A DNA stretch of 64,000 bases from Croceimicrobium sp965656185 (GTDB taxonomy: Bacteria > Bacteroidota > Bacteroidia > Flavobacteriales > Schleiferiaceae): assembly GCA_965656185.1 (NCBI GenBank), contig CBFHJH010000004.1:117417-181416 (forward strand). Reading direction: 5' to 3'. The notes beneath the pieces are model-generated. The model had not been told where the DNA came from. It worked only from the letters and a program-made list of their open reading frames with translations, and did not search any database. Positions within the stretch are counted from its first letter, which is position 1, and each line of letters begins with the position of its first letter. The translations under genes were made by a program, and so were the position numbers. Shown here one piece after another: positions 7,726 through 15,956 of the stretch.

Positions 7726-8592
7726 ATGAAAGGCCTTCGAACAATCGCCACCAGCATAACTTGCTTTTTGATATCGCTCAGCTCCTTAACGCTTCAGGCT
7801 CAAGCCCAAATTGAGCTTTATAAAAAGCGTGAAGCTTGCTTTGATTTTAGGCTTAAGCAAGTTGACTACAAGGTGACGCTGCGCTATTACCGCCATTCGA
7901 GAATTAGCGGATCTATCTATACCGCGCAAGGCAGCCTTAGCAGCAAGACGCAAGGCTCTGTGCCCATCGTGGCCTTCTTTAGCCCAGAAAAAACCAGTCT
8001 TTATAAGCTAAAGGACTCGGCTAAGGTTGAGGGCTTTTTAAAAATGGAAAGCGATTGTCAATTTCCATGGGAATGTGAAGAAAGCTTCCATAATTATCCC
8101 AATGCTACTTTTAAAATAGTACTTCAGGACGCGCAAGGAATGTGGGTCGACCAAGGAGACACCAGCTATTTTTCAACCGGACTTAAGGAAATCAAGTGCT
8201 TTGAGAATTTGGAAATGCTAGAGTTTGACGGCCAGCAGGTTTCCTTAAAAAAGCTTTATCCGCGCCGCAATTTTGAAGTGCTTGCCCAAAACCAAGAACG
8301 GCTAATCTTAAAATACCGCTTCACCAGTAACCCTTATCATCCCATGGGTCGATGCGGAGCGGGCGAAGAACATGGTTTTACTATCATTCATTTAGACGAT
8401 GAAAAGCTGGAGAGGGTAAAGGATTATATTTTAGAAAGCTGCTATCGGGATATCTATTTCAGCCGGAAGGCATACAACCGAGGCCAAGATTTATATTACG
8501 AATACTTAATTGAAAGTGAGGCCGGTGTGCGTCATTTATATTTTTCACCTTCTCAGGTGAGAATTAGCGATAAACTGGAAGATATTTTATGA
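7726..8592 (+). CDS. Secreted hypothetical protein
   Basis: A 288-residue protein with a signal peptide (residues 1 to about 28, ending LQAQAQ). The mature part is beta-rich and contains several cysteines (for example in EACFDF, SDCQFPWECE and MGRCGAGEEHGF) that could form disulfides in the periplasm. I recognise no family. It overlaps the next gene by 4 nt (ATGA), so the two are translationally coupled, and the partner is also exported. A shared envelope role is plausible but unproven. Confidence 0.7.
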   Translation: MKGLRTIATSITCFLISLSSLTLQAQAQIELYKKREACFDFRLKQVDYKVTLRYYRHSRISGSIYTAQGSLSSKTQGSVPIVAFFSPEKTSLYKLKDSAKVEGFLKMESDCQFPWECEESFHNYPNATFKIVLQDAQGMWVDQGDTSYFSTGLKEIKCFENLEMLEFDGQQVSLKKLYPRRNFEVLAQNQERLILKYRFTSNPYHPMGRCGAGEEHGFTIIHLDDEKLERVKDYILESCYRDIYFSRKAYNRGQDLYYEYLIESEAGVRHLYFSPSQVRISDKLEDIL

Positions 8593-9110
8593 GAAAGCTC
8601 CAAATGTTACTAGGTGGTATACTATGGCTGCTTAGCCCAAGCCTCGCGGCGCAATCACTTGACCCTATAATCATGGAGTGGCCTGAGTCTTCTGAGCCTC
8701 CTAAACATCAAATTGAAGAACTATCATGGATCGCCGGACACTGGCGTGGAGAAGCCTTTGGTGGAGTCCTTGATGAGGTTTGGTTACCGCCTTTTGGCGA
8801 ATCTATGCTTGGCACCTTCAAATTAGTGAAAGAGGGTAAAGATGACTTTATGGAGATCCTCACCATTAGCGAAACCGAAGCTGGAAGCTTAGAATTGAGA
8901 TTACGGCACTTTAACCGTGATTTGACCGCTTGGGAAGCTAAAGATGAAGTGCTCCAGTTTCCGCTTATCGCCGTGGAAGAAAAAAAAGCCTACTTCAAAA
9001 GTTTTACCTTCGAGTTAATTGATCCGGATCACCTTAATATCCATGTTCTTTTTAGCGAAGAAGGTGAAAAGAATATCATGACCTTTAGATACCACCGGCT
9101 AAAAAAATAG
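8589..9110 (+). CDS. Exported DUF6265-family protein
   Basis: A 173-residue protein with a signal peptide (MRKLQMLLGGILWLLSPSLAAQ). The mature part starts with the DUF6265 signature: ELSWIAGHWRGEAFGG, then LDEVWLPPFGESMLGTF. This family forms a small lipocalin-like barrel; no activity is established. The start codon overlaps the stop of the preceding exported protein in an ATGA. The stop codon lies within the left arm of a hairpin terminator at 9106-9131. Confidence 0.8.
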   Translation: MRKLQMLLGGILWLLSPSLAAQSLDPIIMEWPESSEPPKHQIEELSWIAGHWRGEAFGGVLDEVWLPPFGESMLGTFKLVKEGKDDFMEILTISETEAGSLELRLRHFNRDLTAWEAKDEVLQFPLIAVEEKKAYFKSFTFELIDPDHLNIHVLFSEEGEKNIMTFRYHRLKK

Positions 9111-9131
9111 CCCCTTTGGAAAGGGGCTATT
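9101..9131. terminator. Bidirectional hairpin terminator between convergent genes
   Basis: A perfect 11-bp stem, AATAGCCCCTT (9106-9116) with AAGGGGCTATT (9121-9131), loop TGGA. Read on the minus strand it is followed by a T run (the A run at 9101-9107), so it is strongest for the minus-strand gene at 9354. It also ends the plus-strand gene whose stop codon it contains. Confidence 0.8.
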
Positions 9132-9353
9132 CTGGTGTATTTCTATGCTCAGGTGTCACTAATCCTGTTTTAGGCTTATGACAAAGCCAGTATTATTGTT
9201 TTTTGGATAACCAATAAATCGAAGCTTTGACAAGGTTACAACCTCTAGGCATAAGGTGGGCGCAAGGTAGCTTGTTAAGGGTAAATAGAGCCTAATTTTT
9301 TGTTAATTATCATTGGGTTTTGAAAGTATATCCGCTTTGATCCTCTTCCCCAT
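9132..9353. other. Gene-free intergenic stretch
   Basis: About 220 bp between two convergent genes. I see no ORF, no tRNA-like fold and no further hairpin. Confidence 0.5.
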
Positions 9354-9998
9354 TTATTCTATTCGAAAGCCAATATTGAAGCATAATATCTGGGTAAAGT
9401 TCCAATGCTCACTGGAAATGCCGCCATACTTGTAGCCTAGACCGATTAAAAGCCCTTCATACTCAATTCCTGCCTCTGTCTCCAAGCCAATATTAGGCAC
9501 GTAAGTACTCGCTCTTTTGCGACCACTCTCCGATTGGACTTCGCCCTTAAATACCCCTCGACGATCATAATTGGTATAAAGCCAGGCCCCGAGGTAGCCT
9601 CCGGCGCTCAGGTAGCCCTTTAACCTTCCCTTTAAACTACTGGTATATCTAAATTTTAATGGGAGTTCGAGCAAGCCTGCCGACTGCTGAAGACTCAAAG
9701 TAGTTTGCGATCGGCCAAAAGCCTCCTGGGCACTTAAACTTAAGGTAATCTGGTTGAAGCGCAGTCCTGGACTAAGGCTAAGCTTATTGGTAATGGGGTA
9801 ATCGACTAAGGCTTCTAATTGAAAGCCTGCTTTTACCGGTCTACTTAATCCCGCCGGAGCATCGGCCTCCAAATCACTAAAGGCTTCGCCTGCCCAGATA
9901 CTACCATTGAAGCCAGCCTTGAAGATTACGCTTTGGGCCTTTAAGCTGCTGAGCGCCAGAAAGCACAACAATAGTATTTTAAATGTATTGGTATTCAT
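9354..9998 (-). CDS. Outer-membrane beta-barrel protein (PorT-like)
   Basis: From the ATG at 9998 this is a 214-residue protein with signal peptide MNTNTFKILLLCFLALSSLKAQ. The mature part has alternating hydrophobic strands typical of an 8-stranded barrel (KLSLSPGLRFNQITLSL, GYLSAGGYLGAWL, GLLIGLGYKYGG) and ends with an aromatic-rich strand, ILCFNIGFRIE. This matches the outer-membrane beta-barrel (PorT-like) group common in Bacteroidota. An upstream in-frame ATG at 10052 would add 18 residues before the signal peptide and is less likely. Function unknown. Confidence 0.75.
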   Translation of the reverse strand: MNTNTFKILLLCFLALSSLKAQSVIFKAGFNGSIWAGEAFSDLEADAPAGLSRPVKAGFQLEALVDYPITNKLSLSPGLRFNQITLSLSAQEAFGRSQTTLSLQQSAGLLELPLKFRYTSSLKGRLKGYLSAGGYLGAWLYTNYDRRGVFKGEVQSESGRKRASTYVPNIGLETEAGIEYEGLLIGLGYKYGGISSEHWNFTQILCFNIGFRIE

Positions 9999-10065
9999 GA
10001 TCAATCTTGGTTTAATGGTTAAGCTTAGCAAAGAGCTTTTTGCTGAATACAAGTCTCCTTTGGGA

Positions 10066-10095
10066 AATAACCCCGCCCAGATTGGCGGAGTTATT
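10066..10095 (-). terminator. Hairpin after the CsgG-like gene
   Basis: AATAAC-C-CCGCC (10066-10077) pairs with GGCGG-A-GTTATT (10084-10095) apart from one C/A mismatch; the loop is CAGATT. It lies about 30 nt beyond the stop codon of the minus-strand gene at 10127. The T tract on the minus strand is short, so confidence is moderate. Confidence 0.55.
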
Positions 10096-10126
10096 GAGAA
10101 AACAAGAAGCAGAAATCAGGTATTTC

Positions 10127-11215
10127 TTAGCGACTGGTGCGCGCGATGTTAAAGCCTAGCATGAAGCCTACCACATGCGAATCAAAAGCCGGTACATGCG
10201 AGTAATAAAGGTTTACGGGTAAATTGATATGACCGCTGCGGAAGCTTTTTCCAAAAGCCACGATCAGACCAGTGTTAAGCTGTAGATCTCCACGCTTGTC
10301 AATTTCACGGACCATTTCGATACTATCGTCATTGGGACTTCCCATTACCCATTTTCCATCATCATAGTAACCCATGGCGGTACGTGAGAATCGGAAAACT
10401 GGACCAAATCCTAACTCCCAACCTTTATAACGGAAACCATTTAAGAGGGTAAGACTGGGAGACACATAATTAGTTTCTATACCATTAATGGCGCCTATAC
10501 ATTCCAGTAAAACTTGGAACTCGCCCGAGCTTACGTACTGAAACTCTTGTTGATAGGCGAAAACCGTGGAGTAAGGGTTAGAAGCATAACCTCCTTCTGA
10601 TAAAGGTGCTGCCAGGCGCTCCGCCACTTTACCACTAAAGAATTGCATACCAAAACGGGGACCGCTTAGCTTAAGTGTTTGACCATCCGTAATAATAGGT
10701 TTCTCCACATTGGTAAGCTTAGCCTCCACTTCGGCGTCTACTTCTTCTCCAAATAAACTGGCAACTGAAACGCGCGCCATGAGCTGGAGGTAATCCTCAT
10801 CGTAAACGTATTCTTTAACGTCGCTCTTTACGATCTTCCCTGCTCTCACGTCGACCAGGCGAAGGATCATAATGATCTTAGAGCCAAATTTTTGAGTAGA
10901 CCCTGAGAGCATAAAATCGGCATTGATCTGTTTACCCACTTCAACTAATTGAGATTTACCAAAAGCCACATTAGGGTCAATGCCACGTTCTTTCATAATG
11001 GCTTCTACATCATATTTATCGAGCACTTCATATTTCTGGATTTTTTCAAGTTCCAAGCGAATGAGGTTAGCCATCCCGATATTATCTAAGCTGATCCCAC
11101 GAGAATCTACACTAATGATAGCTACGCTCTTATGATCTTCCATTCCGGATTGAGCCTGCGCTGCTGCACTAAAAAACAATACAGCGATCAAGGCATTAAA
11201 AACTAACTTTTTCAT
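10127..11215 (-). CDS. CsgG-like envelope protein with C-terminal barrel-like region
   Basis: A 362-residue exported protein (signal peptide MKKLVFNALIAVLFFSAAAQAQ). Residues about 28-165 look like a CsgG/LpoB-type alpha/beta domain: KSVAIISVDSRG, LIRLELEKIQKYEVLDKYDVEAIMKE, then GKQINADFMLSGSTQKFG. After about residue 185 the sequence becomes beta-rich (SGPRFGMQFFSGKV, WELGFGPVFRFSR, NTGLIVAFG, VVGFMLGFNIA), as in an outer-membrane barrel. CsgG forms the curli secretion pore, but no curli genes are nearby and no lipobox is present, so a direct secretion role should not be assumed. The divergent neighbour is an HTH regulator, and palindromes lie between them. Confidence 0.65.
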   Translation of the reverse strand: MKKLVFNALIAVLFFSAAAQAQSGMEDHKSVAIISVDSRGISLDNIGMANLIRLELEKIQKYEVLDKYDVEAIMKERGIDPNVAFGKSQLVEVGKQINADFMLSGSTQKFGSKIIMILRLVDVRAGKIVKSDVKEYVYDEDYLQLMARVSVASLFGEEVDAEVEAKLTNVEKPIITDGQTLKLSGPRFGMQFFSGKVAERLAAPLSEGGYASNPYSTVFAYQQEFQYVSSGEFQVLLECIGAINGIETNYVSPSLTLLNGFRYKGWELGFGPVFRFSRTAMGYYDDGKWVMGSPNDDSIEMVREIDKRGDLQLNTGLIVAFGKSFRSGHINLPVNLYYSHVPAFDSHVVGFMLGFNIARTSR

Positions 11216-11379
11216 GGTTGTTTAATTTTGATTAACACCACAAATCTATGCGTGCATAACAAGTTCCCGAAACGGCAATACGCCTGAGCCACAGACCTTT
11301 CTGCGATAAATGCTTTTTTTGACTCCATATGAAATAAGCCCCCTGTATTTTGGCGAAGGTCACAGAATTGATGCCTTTC

Positions 11380-11398
11380 ATTTGCGTAAAACGCGAAT
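11380..11398. promoter_or_regulatory. Operator-like inverted repeat upstream of the HTH gene
   Basis: ATTTGCGT (11380-11387), AA, AACGCGAAT (11390-11398) form an imperfect palindrome about 40 bp before the regulator start. TGCGTAAA recurs directly at 11423-11430. A second near-perfect palindrome, TATGC-GT-GCATA (11247-11258), lies just upstream of the divergent CsgG-like gene. These could be autoregulatory sites of the adjacent HTH protein; this is inference. Confidence 0.35.
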
Positions 11399-11438
11399 TA
11401 CTGGTTGGCTTTTTGCGATATATGCGTAAATTTAGGGA

Positions 11439-12533
11439 ATGAAGCATCAAGAGCTATTCATCAAGCGCCTTCAGGAAAACCTTGAACCCGGACAAAGTCT
11501 GGCCCAAGTCTTGGCAGATCTATTAAATATCAGCCTCGACTCTGCTTACCGCCGTATTAACTCAAAGACCAGCTTCAGTTTAGATGAAGCGATCTGGGTT
11601 GCCAATGAATTCGACCTCAGTTTAGACACTCTATTAGATCCAAATCAAGAAAAGGCTAGTGTGATCTTTCAAGACCTCCAGCCGAGTTTTGAGAGTTTTG
11701 GAGAGTACCTCGAACTACTCCACCAAAATCTAAAGCAACTAAAAAGAGATCCTAACTCCACTTTATATTACTCATGCTTAGACATCCCCATCTTTTTAAA
11801 CCTAAGTTCTCCGGTAATTGGGGCCTTTAAGATCTTTTATTGGATGCATAGCATATTGGAGGTTCCAGAATTACAAGGCCAGGTTTTTAAACCTGAGATC
11901 ATACCGGTANNNNNNNNNNNNNNNNNNNNNNNNNNNNNNNNNNNNNNNNNNNNNNNNNNNNNNNNNNNNNNNNNNNNNNNNNNNNNNNNNNNNNNNNNNN
12001 NNNNNNNAGATTTTATCCAGAAAGGTCTCCAGATCTTTAAGGCCTATTCGGAAATCAACTCGGTGGAGATGTGGACGATCAACACCTTTAATAGTACTTT
12101 GCGTCAAGTAGAGTTTTATCATCAAGCAGGTTACGTGAGGGATAAAGCGGTGAGTGAAGCCATTTTTGCCGACTTGAATGGCTTGGCAGATCGCCTTAAT
12201 TTAATGGCAGAAAGAGGCACCAAGGTTATTGACCGAATTCCGGAGGAAAATGAGAAAAACAACTTCACCCTTTATGAGAGTGATATTGAACTGACCGGAA
12301 ATGGTGCTATTGCTGAAATCGGCGGCCGAAAGCGCTCCTTTATTGGTCACCTTACCTTTCACACCCTAATTTCCGACCATCATCAACTTAATGAGAAAAC
12401 CCTAGCCTGGTACTTGGGCTTAATGCGCAAAGCGAATTTGATCAGCTCCGTTTCGGCCAAGCATCGTTATCAATTTATCAGCCACCTCAAAGAACAGATC
12501 GAAGCGAGCAAAATGCGCTGTCAGCTACCCTAG
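11439..12533 (+). CDS. HTH-domain transcriptional regulator (contains assembly gap)
   Basis: The frame encodes about 364 residues, with residues 158-190 hidden by Ns. The N-terminus is a lambda-repressor-like helix-turn-helix: SLAQVLADLLNISLDSAYRRINSKTSFSLDEAIWVANEF, where LDSAYRRI is the recognition helix. The C-terminal part is mostly helical (STLRQVEFYHQAGYV, HLTFHTLISDHHQLNEKTLAWYLGLMRK) and may be a ligand-binding or oligomerisation domain. This arrangement is common among uncharacterised Bacteroidota regulators. The frame resumes sensibly after the gap, so the N count is frame-compatible. Targets are unknown; the divergent CsgG-like gene is an obvious candidate. Confidence 0.72.
   Translation: MKHQELFIKRLQENLEPGQSLAQVLADLLNISLDSAYRRINSKTSFSLDEAIWVANEFDLSLDTLLDPNQEKASVIFQDLQPSFESFGEYLELLHQNLKQLKRDPNSTLYYSCLDIPIFLNLSSPVIGAFKIFYWMHSILEVPELQGQVFKPEIIPVXXXXXXXXXXXXXXXXXXXXXXXXXXXXXXXXXDFIQKGLQIFKAYSEINSVEMWTINTFNSTLRQVEFYHQAGYVRDKAVSEAIFADLNGLADRLNLMAERGTKVIDRIPEENEKNNFTLYESDIELTGNGAIAEIGGRKRSFIGHLTFHTLISDHHQLNEKTLAWYLGLMRKANLISSVSAKHRYQFISHLKEQIEASKMRCQLP
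11910..12007. other. Assembly gap (98 N)
   Basis: 98 undetermined bases inside the HTH regulator gene. The reading frame before and after is the same if the gap length is taken as given. Confidence 0.98.
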
Positions 12534-12595
12534 TTTTAGCTTCCTTTTAAGATGATTTTTAGGCAATTAATCAGATTTTAGCCCAAACTATAAGC

Positions 12596-13720
12596 ATGCG
12601 TTGTTTCCTTTTCCTCCTAATCGTCACCCTAAACTTATCAGCACAGAGCCTAAGTGAAGCTGAGCCACAGATTTCCTTTGCCAAAGAAATTCGGCCCTAT
12701 GCCTATTATTTAGCCCAAGCCGACCTTTGGTGGCAGGAAGTAGAAAAGGATCCGCAAGACCAAATGGCTTGGTGGAACTATTATCGCGCCTGTAGGAATG
12801 CAGAAGGAAGCAATAATTGGCAAAGTGACTTTGTAAAGGATGGTCCTAATTTACGCTTAGGGGCAGATATTGTACGCTTAATGGAAAAAGCGATTCCCAA
12901 TTCTTTCATTTACAATTACGTGAAAGGATCTACCGCAGGAGTAGACCCTCAAAATGGCCCATTTTTACTTAAAGCTTACGCTGAGAATCCAGATTTCGGT
13001 AACCTATTGGCAGATGTGGTGACCTATGCCACCAGCACGCATAATGATAGCTTACGCAAAGAGGCGAATATCAAATGGTTTAAAAAACGAACCTATAATG
13101 CCTATTGGATGGCTTTTGCCCACAATTTGCTTGCTTCGACGGAAGAGGGGGCCATTCTTTTTACGCAAGGCGACAATGACAGCTATCCGCTCTGGATGTT
13201 GCAAGATGCCAAAGGGCAATTTAGCGGTATCTCTGTGATCAATATCGATTTTTTAGTCCTCGGCTCTTACCGTGAAAAAGTCTTTAGGGATTTAAATATC
13301 CCCGCCTTTGAAATAGGTAAAGTGATCGTTGACGACTACGAACAAAACTGGGAAGATTTTTTACATCATTTCCTGAGAGAGTATAAAGGAAACAAAGCGG
13401 TCTATGTATCAAGTACGGTTAACCCGAGGTGGTATCACCGCTACAGCGATCAGTTTAGTCCGAGTGGTATTGCTTTAAAGTTTAGGTCTAAAGAAGATCT
13501 GCCCAGCAAAGACCTCAACCTGTTTAGGAATAGTTTTTACCGTGATTCATGGCAAGAACCAATAGTAAGTGACCCCATGCAAGCCCGCTTTACGGAGCTC
13601 CAAGTGCATTACATCCCCTACTTCGAAAGATTGCTTCGGAACCCCAATTTGCAAAGCTTTGAAAAAAGTTCAGTGCAAGACTATCTAGCGGTTTTGAAAG
13701 AAGCTCAGAAAAGCCTTTAG
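12596..13720 (+). CDS. Exported protein resembling the soluble domain of DUF2723 proteins
   Basis: A 374-residue protein with a signal peptide (MRCFLFLLIVTLNLSAQ). Residues 187-200 read ILFTQGDNDSYPLW, followed by GISVINIDFL and a tyrosine/arginine phrase. This is very like the motif found after the membrane part of the large DUF2723 membrane proteins of Bacteroidota (memory-based). Here the transmembrane region is absent, so this would be a stand-alone soluble version. The N-terminal third is rich in Trp/Tyr and looks TPR-like (YYLAQADLWWQEVEKDPQDQMAWWNYYRACRNAEG). Function unknown; probably periplasmic. Confidence 0.65.
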   Translation: MRCFLFLLIVTLNLSAQSLSEAEPQISFAKEIRPYAYYLAQADLWWQEVEKDPQDQMAWWNYYRACRNAEGSNNWQSDFVKDGPNLRLGADIVRLMEKAIPNSFIYNYVKGSTAGVDPQNGPFLLKAYAENPDFGNLLADVVTYATSTHNDSLRKEANIKWFKKRTYNAYWMAFAHNLLASTEEGAILFTQGDNDSYPLWMLQDAKGQFSGISVINIDFLVLGSYREKVFRDLNIPAFEIGKVIVDDYEQNWEDFLHHFLREYKGNKAVYVSSTVNPRWYHRYSDQFSPSGIALKFRSKEDLPSKDLNLFRNSFYRDSWQEPIVSDPMQARFTELQVHYIPYFERLLRNPNLQSFEKSSVQDYLAVLKEAQKSL

Positions 13721-13751
13721 TATTGCTCCAAAAATTTTCACACCTACCGAT

Positions 13752-14285
13752 ATGTCTGATCTAGTACTCTACATTGCGCAAAGCCTCGACGGTTATATTG
13801 CCGATCCCCAGGGCTCGGTAAGCTGGCTGGAGGAACTACCGAATCCAGATAAAACCGATTATGGATTTCATGATTTCTTAGCCTCTGTAGACAAAGTGAT
13901 CATGGGCAGAAAGACCTTCGACAGCATTATTGGCTTTGATATTCCTTGGCCCTACCCTCAGCAGGAATCTTATATTATTAGTTCTAAAAAGCCCAGTTCG
14001 CTGCCAGATAGTTGTCAATGGCTGCAAGATCTTAGGCGAACTGAATTGGAGACTTTAAAGTCCTCCTCCCGGAAAGACCTATGGTTAGTGGGCGGCGGTT
14101 CCTTGGTAAAGCATTGCCTAGAACAAGAGCTAATTGACCGGATCATACTATTTACCATGCCCATTTGCTTAGGCGGAGGAATTGAATTATTCCCCTCGGG
14201 GGATTATTACTCCACTTGGCAGCTGGAAAGAAGCCAAGACTACCAAAGCGGAGTGGTTGAACAAGATTATCGACTTAAGACTTAG
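13752..14285 (+). CDS. Dihydrofolate reductase-fold protein (RibD C-terminal/YyaP type)
   Basis: A 177-residue NADPH-binding reductase-fold protein. It opens with LYIAQSLDGYIADPQGSVSWLEEL, then DKVIMGRKTFDSI and LWLVGGGSLVKHCLEQELID, which are the family's strand and GGG nucleotide-binding motifs. It belongs to the RibD-C/YyaP branch rather than classical FolA, since the folate-binding residues of FolA are not evident. It may reduce a pterin- or flavin-precursor-like substrate; unproven. It lies in a run of plus-strand genes and has no riboflavin genes next to it. Confidence 0.85.
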   Translation: MSDLVLYIAQSLDGYIADPQGSVSWLEELPNPDKTDYGFHDFLASVDKVIMGRKTFDSIIGFDIPWPYPQQESYIISSKKPSSLPDSCQWLQDLRRTELETLKSSSRKDLWLVGGGSLVKHCLEQELIDRIILFTMPICLGGGIELFPSGDYYSTWQLERSQDYQSGVVEQDYRLKT

Positions 14286-14316
14286 GCACTTTGGTAAATA
14301 ATAGTTTGCTTTGAAG

Positions 14317-15051
14317 ATGCCTTTAGAGGATTTAATTTACATTTTCGACATTCTCGGAACCTTGGTTTTTGCCATTTCGGGGGTAGTAGCCGCGGTAGAG
14401 CGTAAGTTCGATCTAGTGGGCGCTTTTATCATTGGCTTTGTCACCGCCCTAGGGGGAGGCACCACTCGCGACCTCTTAATGGGCTCGACCCCGGTAAGCT
14501 GGATGCGAAACCCAGACTACATTTACGTAGTGATCGTAGCTATGGCCCTTTGCTTTCTCTTCTACCAGCAACTAGCTCGAATCCGTAAAGGTTTATTCAT
14601 TTTTGACTCGATCGGATTGGGACTTTTCACCATACTTGGAATTCAAAAGNNNNNNNNNNNNNNNNNNNNNNNNNNNNNNNNNNNNNNNNNNNNNNNNNNN
14701 NNNNNNNNNNNNNNNNNNNNNNNNNNNNNNNNNNNNNNNNNNNNNNNNNCCCTAAGTGCAGACCTAAGTATGGCTATAGCGCTTATGCTGGGAGTTGTAA
14801 GCGCGGTTTTTGGAGGGGTGATTCGTGATGTCCTTACCAATCAGGTTCCGCTCATCTTCCGGCGAGAGATTTACGCCTTGGCTTCCTTTGCCGGAGGTGG
14901 ATTTTATATTTTAGGCAATTACCTCGATTTTGGCACAGGGCTTAATTCGGGCCTGTCGATTAGCATGGTGATCTTGATTCGCAGTTTGGCCGTGCGCTTC
15001 CACTGGGAGAGTCCATTCCTTCCTTTAGGAGATCAAAAAAAAGCCTCCTAA
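14317..15051 (+). CDS. TRIC-family (UPF0126) cation channel (contains assembly gap)
   Basis: Two repeats of the TRIC/UPF0126 membrane domain are visible: FDILGTLVFAISG ... DLVGAFIIGFVTALGGGTTRDLL and FDSIGLGLFTILGIQK ... GVVSAVFGGVIRDVL ... PLIFRREIYA. The glycine-rich GGGTTRD and GGVIRD motifs are conserved pore elements. Bacterial members form trimeric potassium-permeable channels of about 205-215 residues with seven transmembrane helices. Residues corresponding to 14650-14749 are N. Removing the Ns leaves about the expected family length, so the gap is probably over-long. ATG at 14317 is preferred to the TTG at 14311. The stop codon directly abuts the next gene's ATG. Confidence 0.88.
   Translation: MPLEDLIYIFDILGTLVFAISGVVAAVERKFDLVGAFIIGFVTALGGGTTRDLLMGSTPVSWMRNPDYIYVVIVAMALCFLFYQQLARIRKGLFIFDSIGLGLFTILGIQKXXXXXXXXXXXXXXXXXXXXXXXXXXXXXXXXXXLSADLSMAIALMLGVVSAVFGGVIRDVLTNQVPLIFRREIYALASFAGGGFYILGNYLDFGTGLNSGLSISMVILIRSLAVRFHWESPFLPLGDQKKAS
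14650..14749. other. Assembly gap (100 N)
   Basis: Exactly 100 Ns inside the TRIC gene, a common placeholder length. The flanking residues (GIQK and LSADLS) would fit family proteins almost without any missing sequence. Confidence 0.98.
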
Positions 15052-15936
15052 ATGCAGCTTGAAAACCTTCATTTGCGCCGAATCTTTTGGGCTTTGGAGC
15101 AGCCCTCTTTTTTAAACCTCCCTGAAACTGTAAACTATTACCGATCCGAAGCCCACCGTGAAGAAGTTCATCAAACCTTGCTCCAGCTCGATCAGAACCA
15201 AGCAGCAGTAAATGACTTTTTTGAGAACCTCGGTGCCATGCCCATGGGGCGCTATTTTGAACAGTTGATCTTTTTCATTCTGGACCATGACTCAGAATAC
15301 GAAGTCCTTTGGCAGAATAAGCAGATCATTACAGATAAAGGCATAACCATTGGTGAGCTCGACTTGGTACTTAAGAACTCTGAACAGGTCATTGAACACT
15401 GGGAAATTGCATTGAAATATTACCTTCAGGTCAAGAACAGCTCCGACCACCGTTGGTACATTGGCCCATCCCGCAAAGATTTCTTGGCCAAGAAAATGAG
15501 AAAATTGTACGACCATCAATTAGCTCTAGGCAAACATTCACAGGTAATAGAAGCTTTTGGCAGCATTCCTTCTAAACTGTTTTTAAAGGGCGAACTTTAT
15601 TTCCCTATTGGAGATCCAGAACGAGTTTTTCCAGAATCTTACCAAGCAAAGACTCGGTCTTATTGTAGCATAGCATTTAAAGATCTAAAAAGCCTTTCGG
15701 CGGAAGGAAGCTATTTTAAGATCCTCTACAAACCGGATTGGATCGGTAAATATGAAAGCAAAAAAGCCCTAACTCTACTGAGTTTCCCGCAATTAAAAAA
15801 GGCCCTTTCCGCCGCCTTTGATCAAACTTTTCGTCCACAATTAATTGCCGTGATCGAAGCTAACGGGCCTTATTTTAAGGAAGTTAATCGCTACTTCATC
15901 CTACCACAAAACTGGCCCGGTGCAGATTGGAATTAA
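15052..15936 (+). CDS. DUF1853-family protein (PD-(D/E)XK-like)
   Basis: A 294-residue protein with the DUF1853 layout: MGRYFEQLIFFIL (65-77), then TIGELDLVL (99-107) and WEIALKYYL (117-125), and later WYIGPSRKDFLAKKMRKLYDHQ. The spacing of an acidic GELD, then E-x-x-x-K, recalls a PD-(D/E)XK nuclease core (Asp104, Glu118, Lys122). No biochemical role is established for the family. The ATG follows the TRIC stop with no spacing, which implies co-transcription, and the next gene begins 20 nt later. Confidence 0.82.
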   Translation: MQLENLHLRRIFWALEQPSFLNLPETVNYYRSEAHREEVHQTLLQLDQNQAAVNDFFENLGAMPMGRYFEQLIFFILDHDSEYEVLWQNKQIITDKGITIGELDLVLKNSEQVIEHWEIALKYYLQVKNSSDHRWYIGPSRKDFLAKKMRKLYDHQLALGKHSQVIEAFGSIPSKLFLKGELYFPIGDPERVFPESYQAKTRSYCSIAFKDLKSLSAEGSYFKILYKPDWIGKYESKKALTLLSFPQLKKALSAAFDQTFRPQLIAVIEANGPYFKEVNRYFILPQNWPGADWN

Positions 15937-15956
15937 ATCGTAATTTGTTGCTCCGC

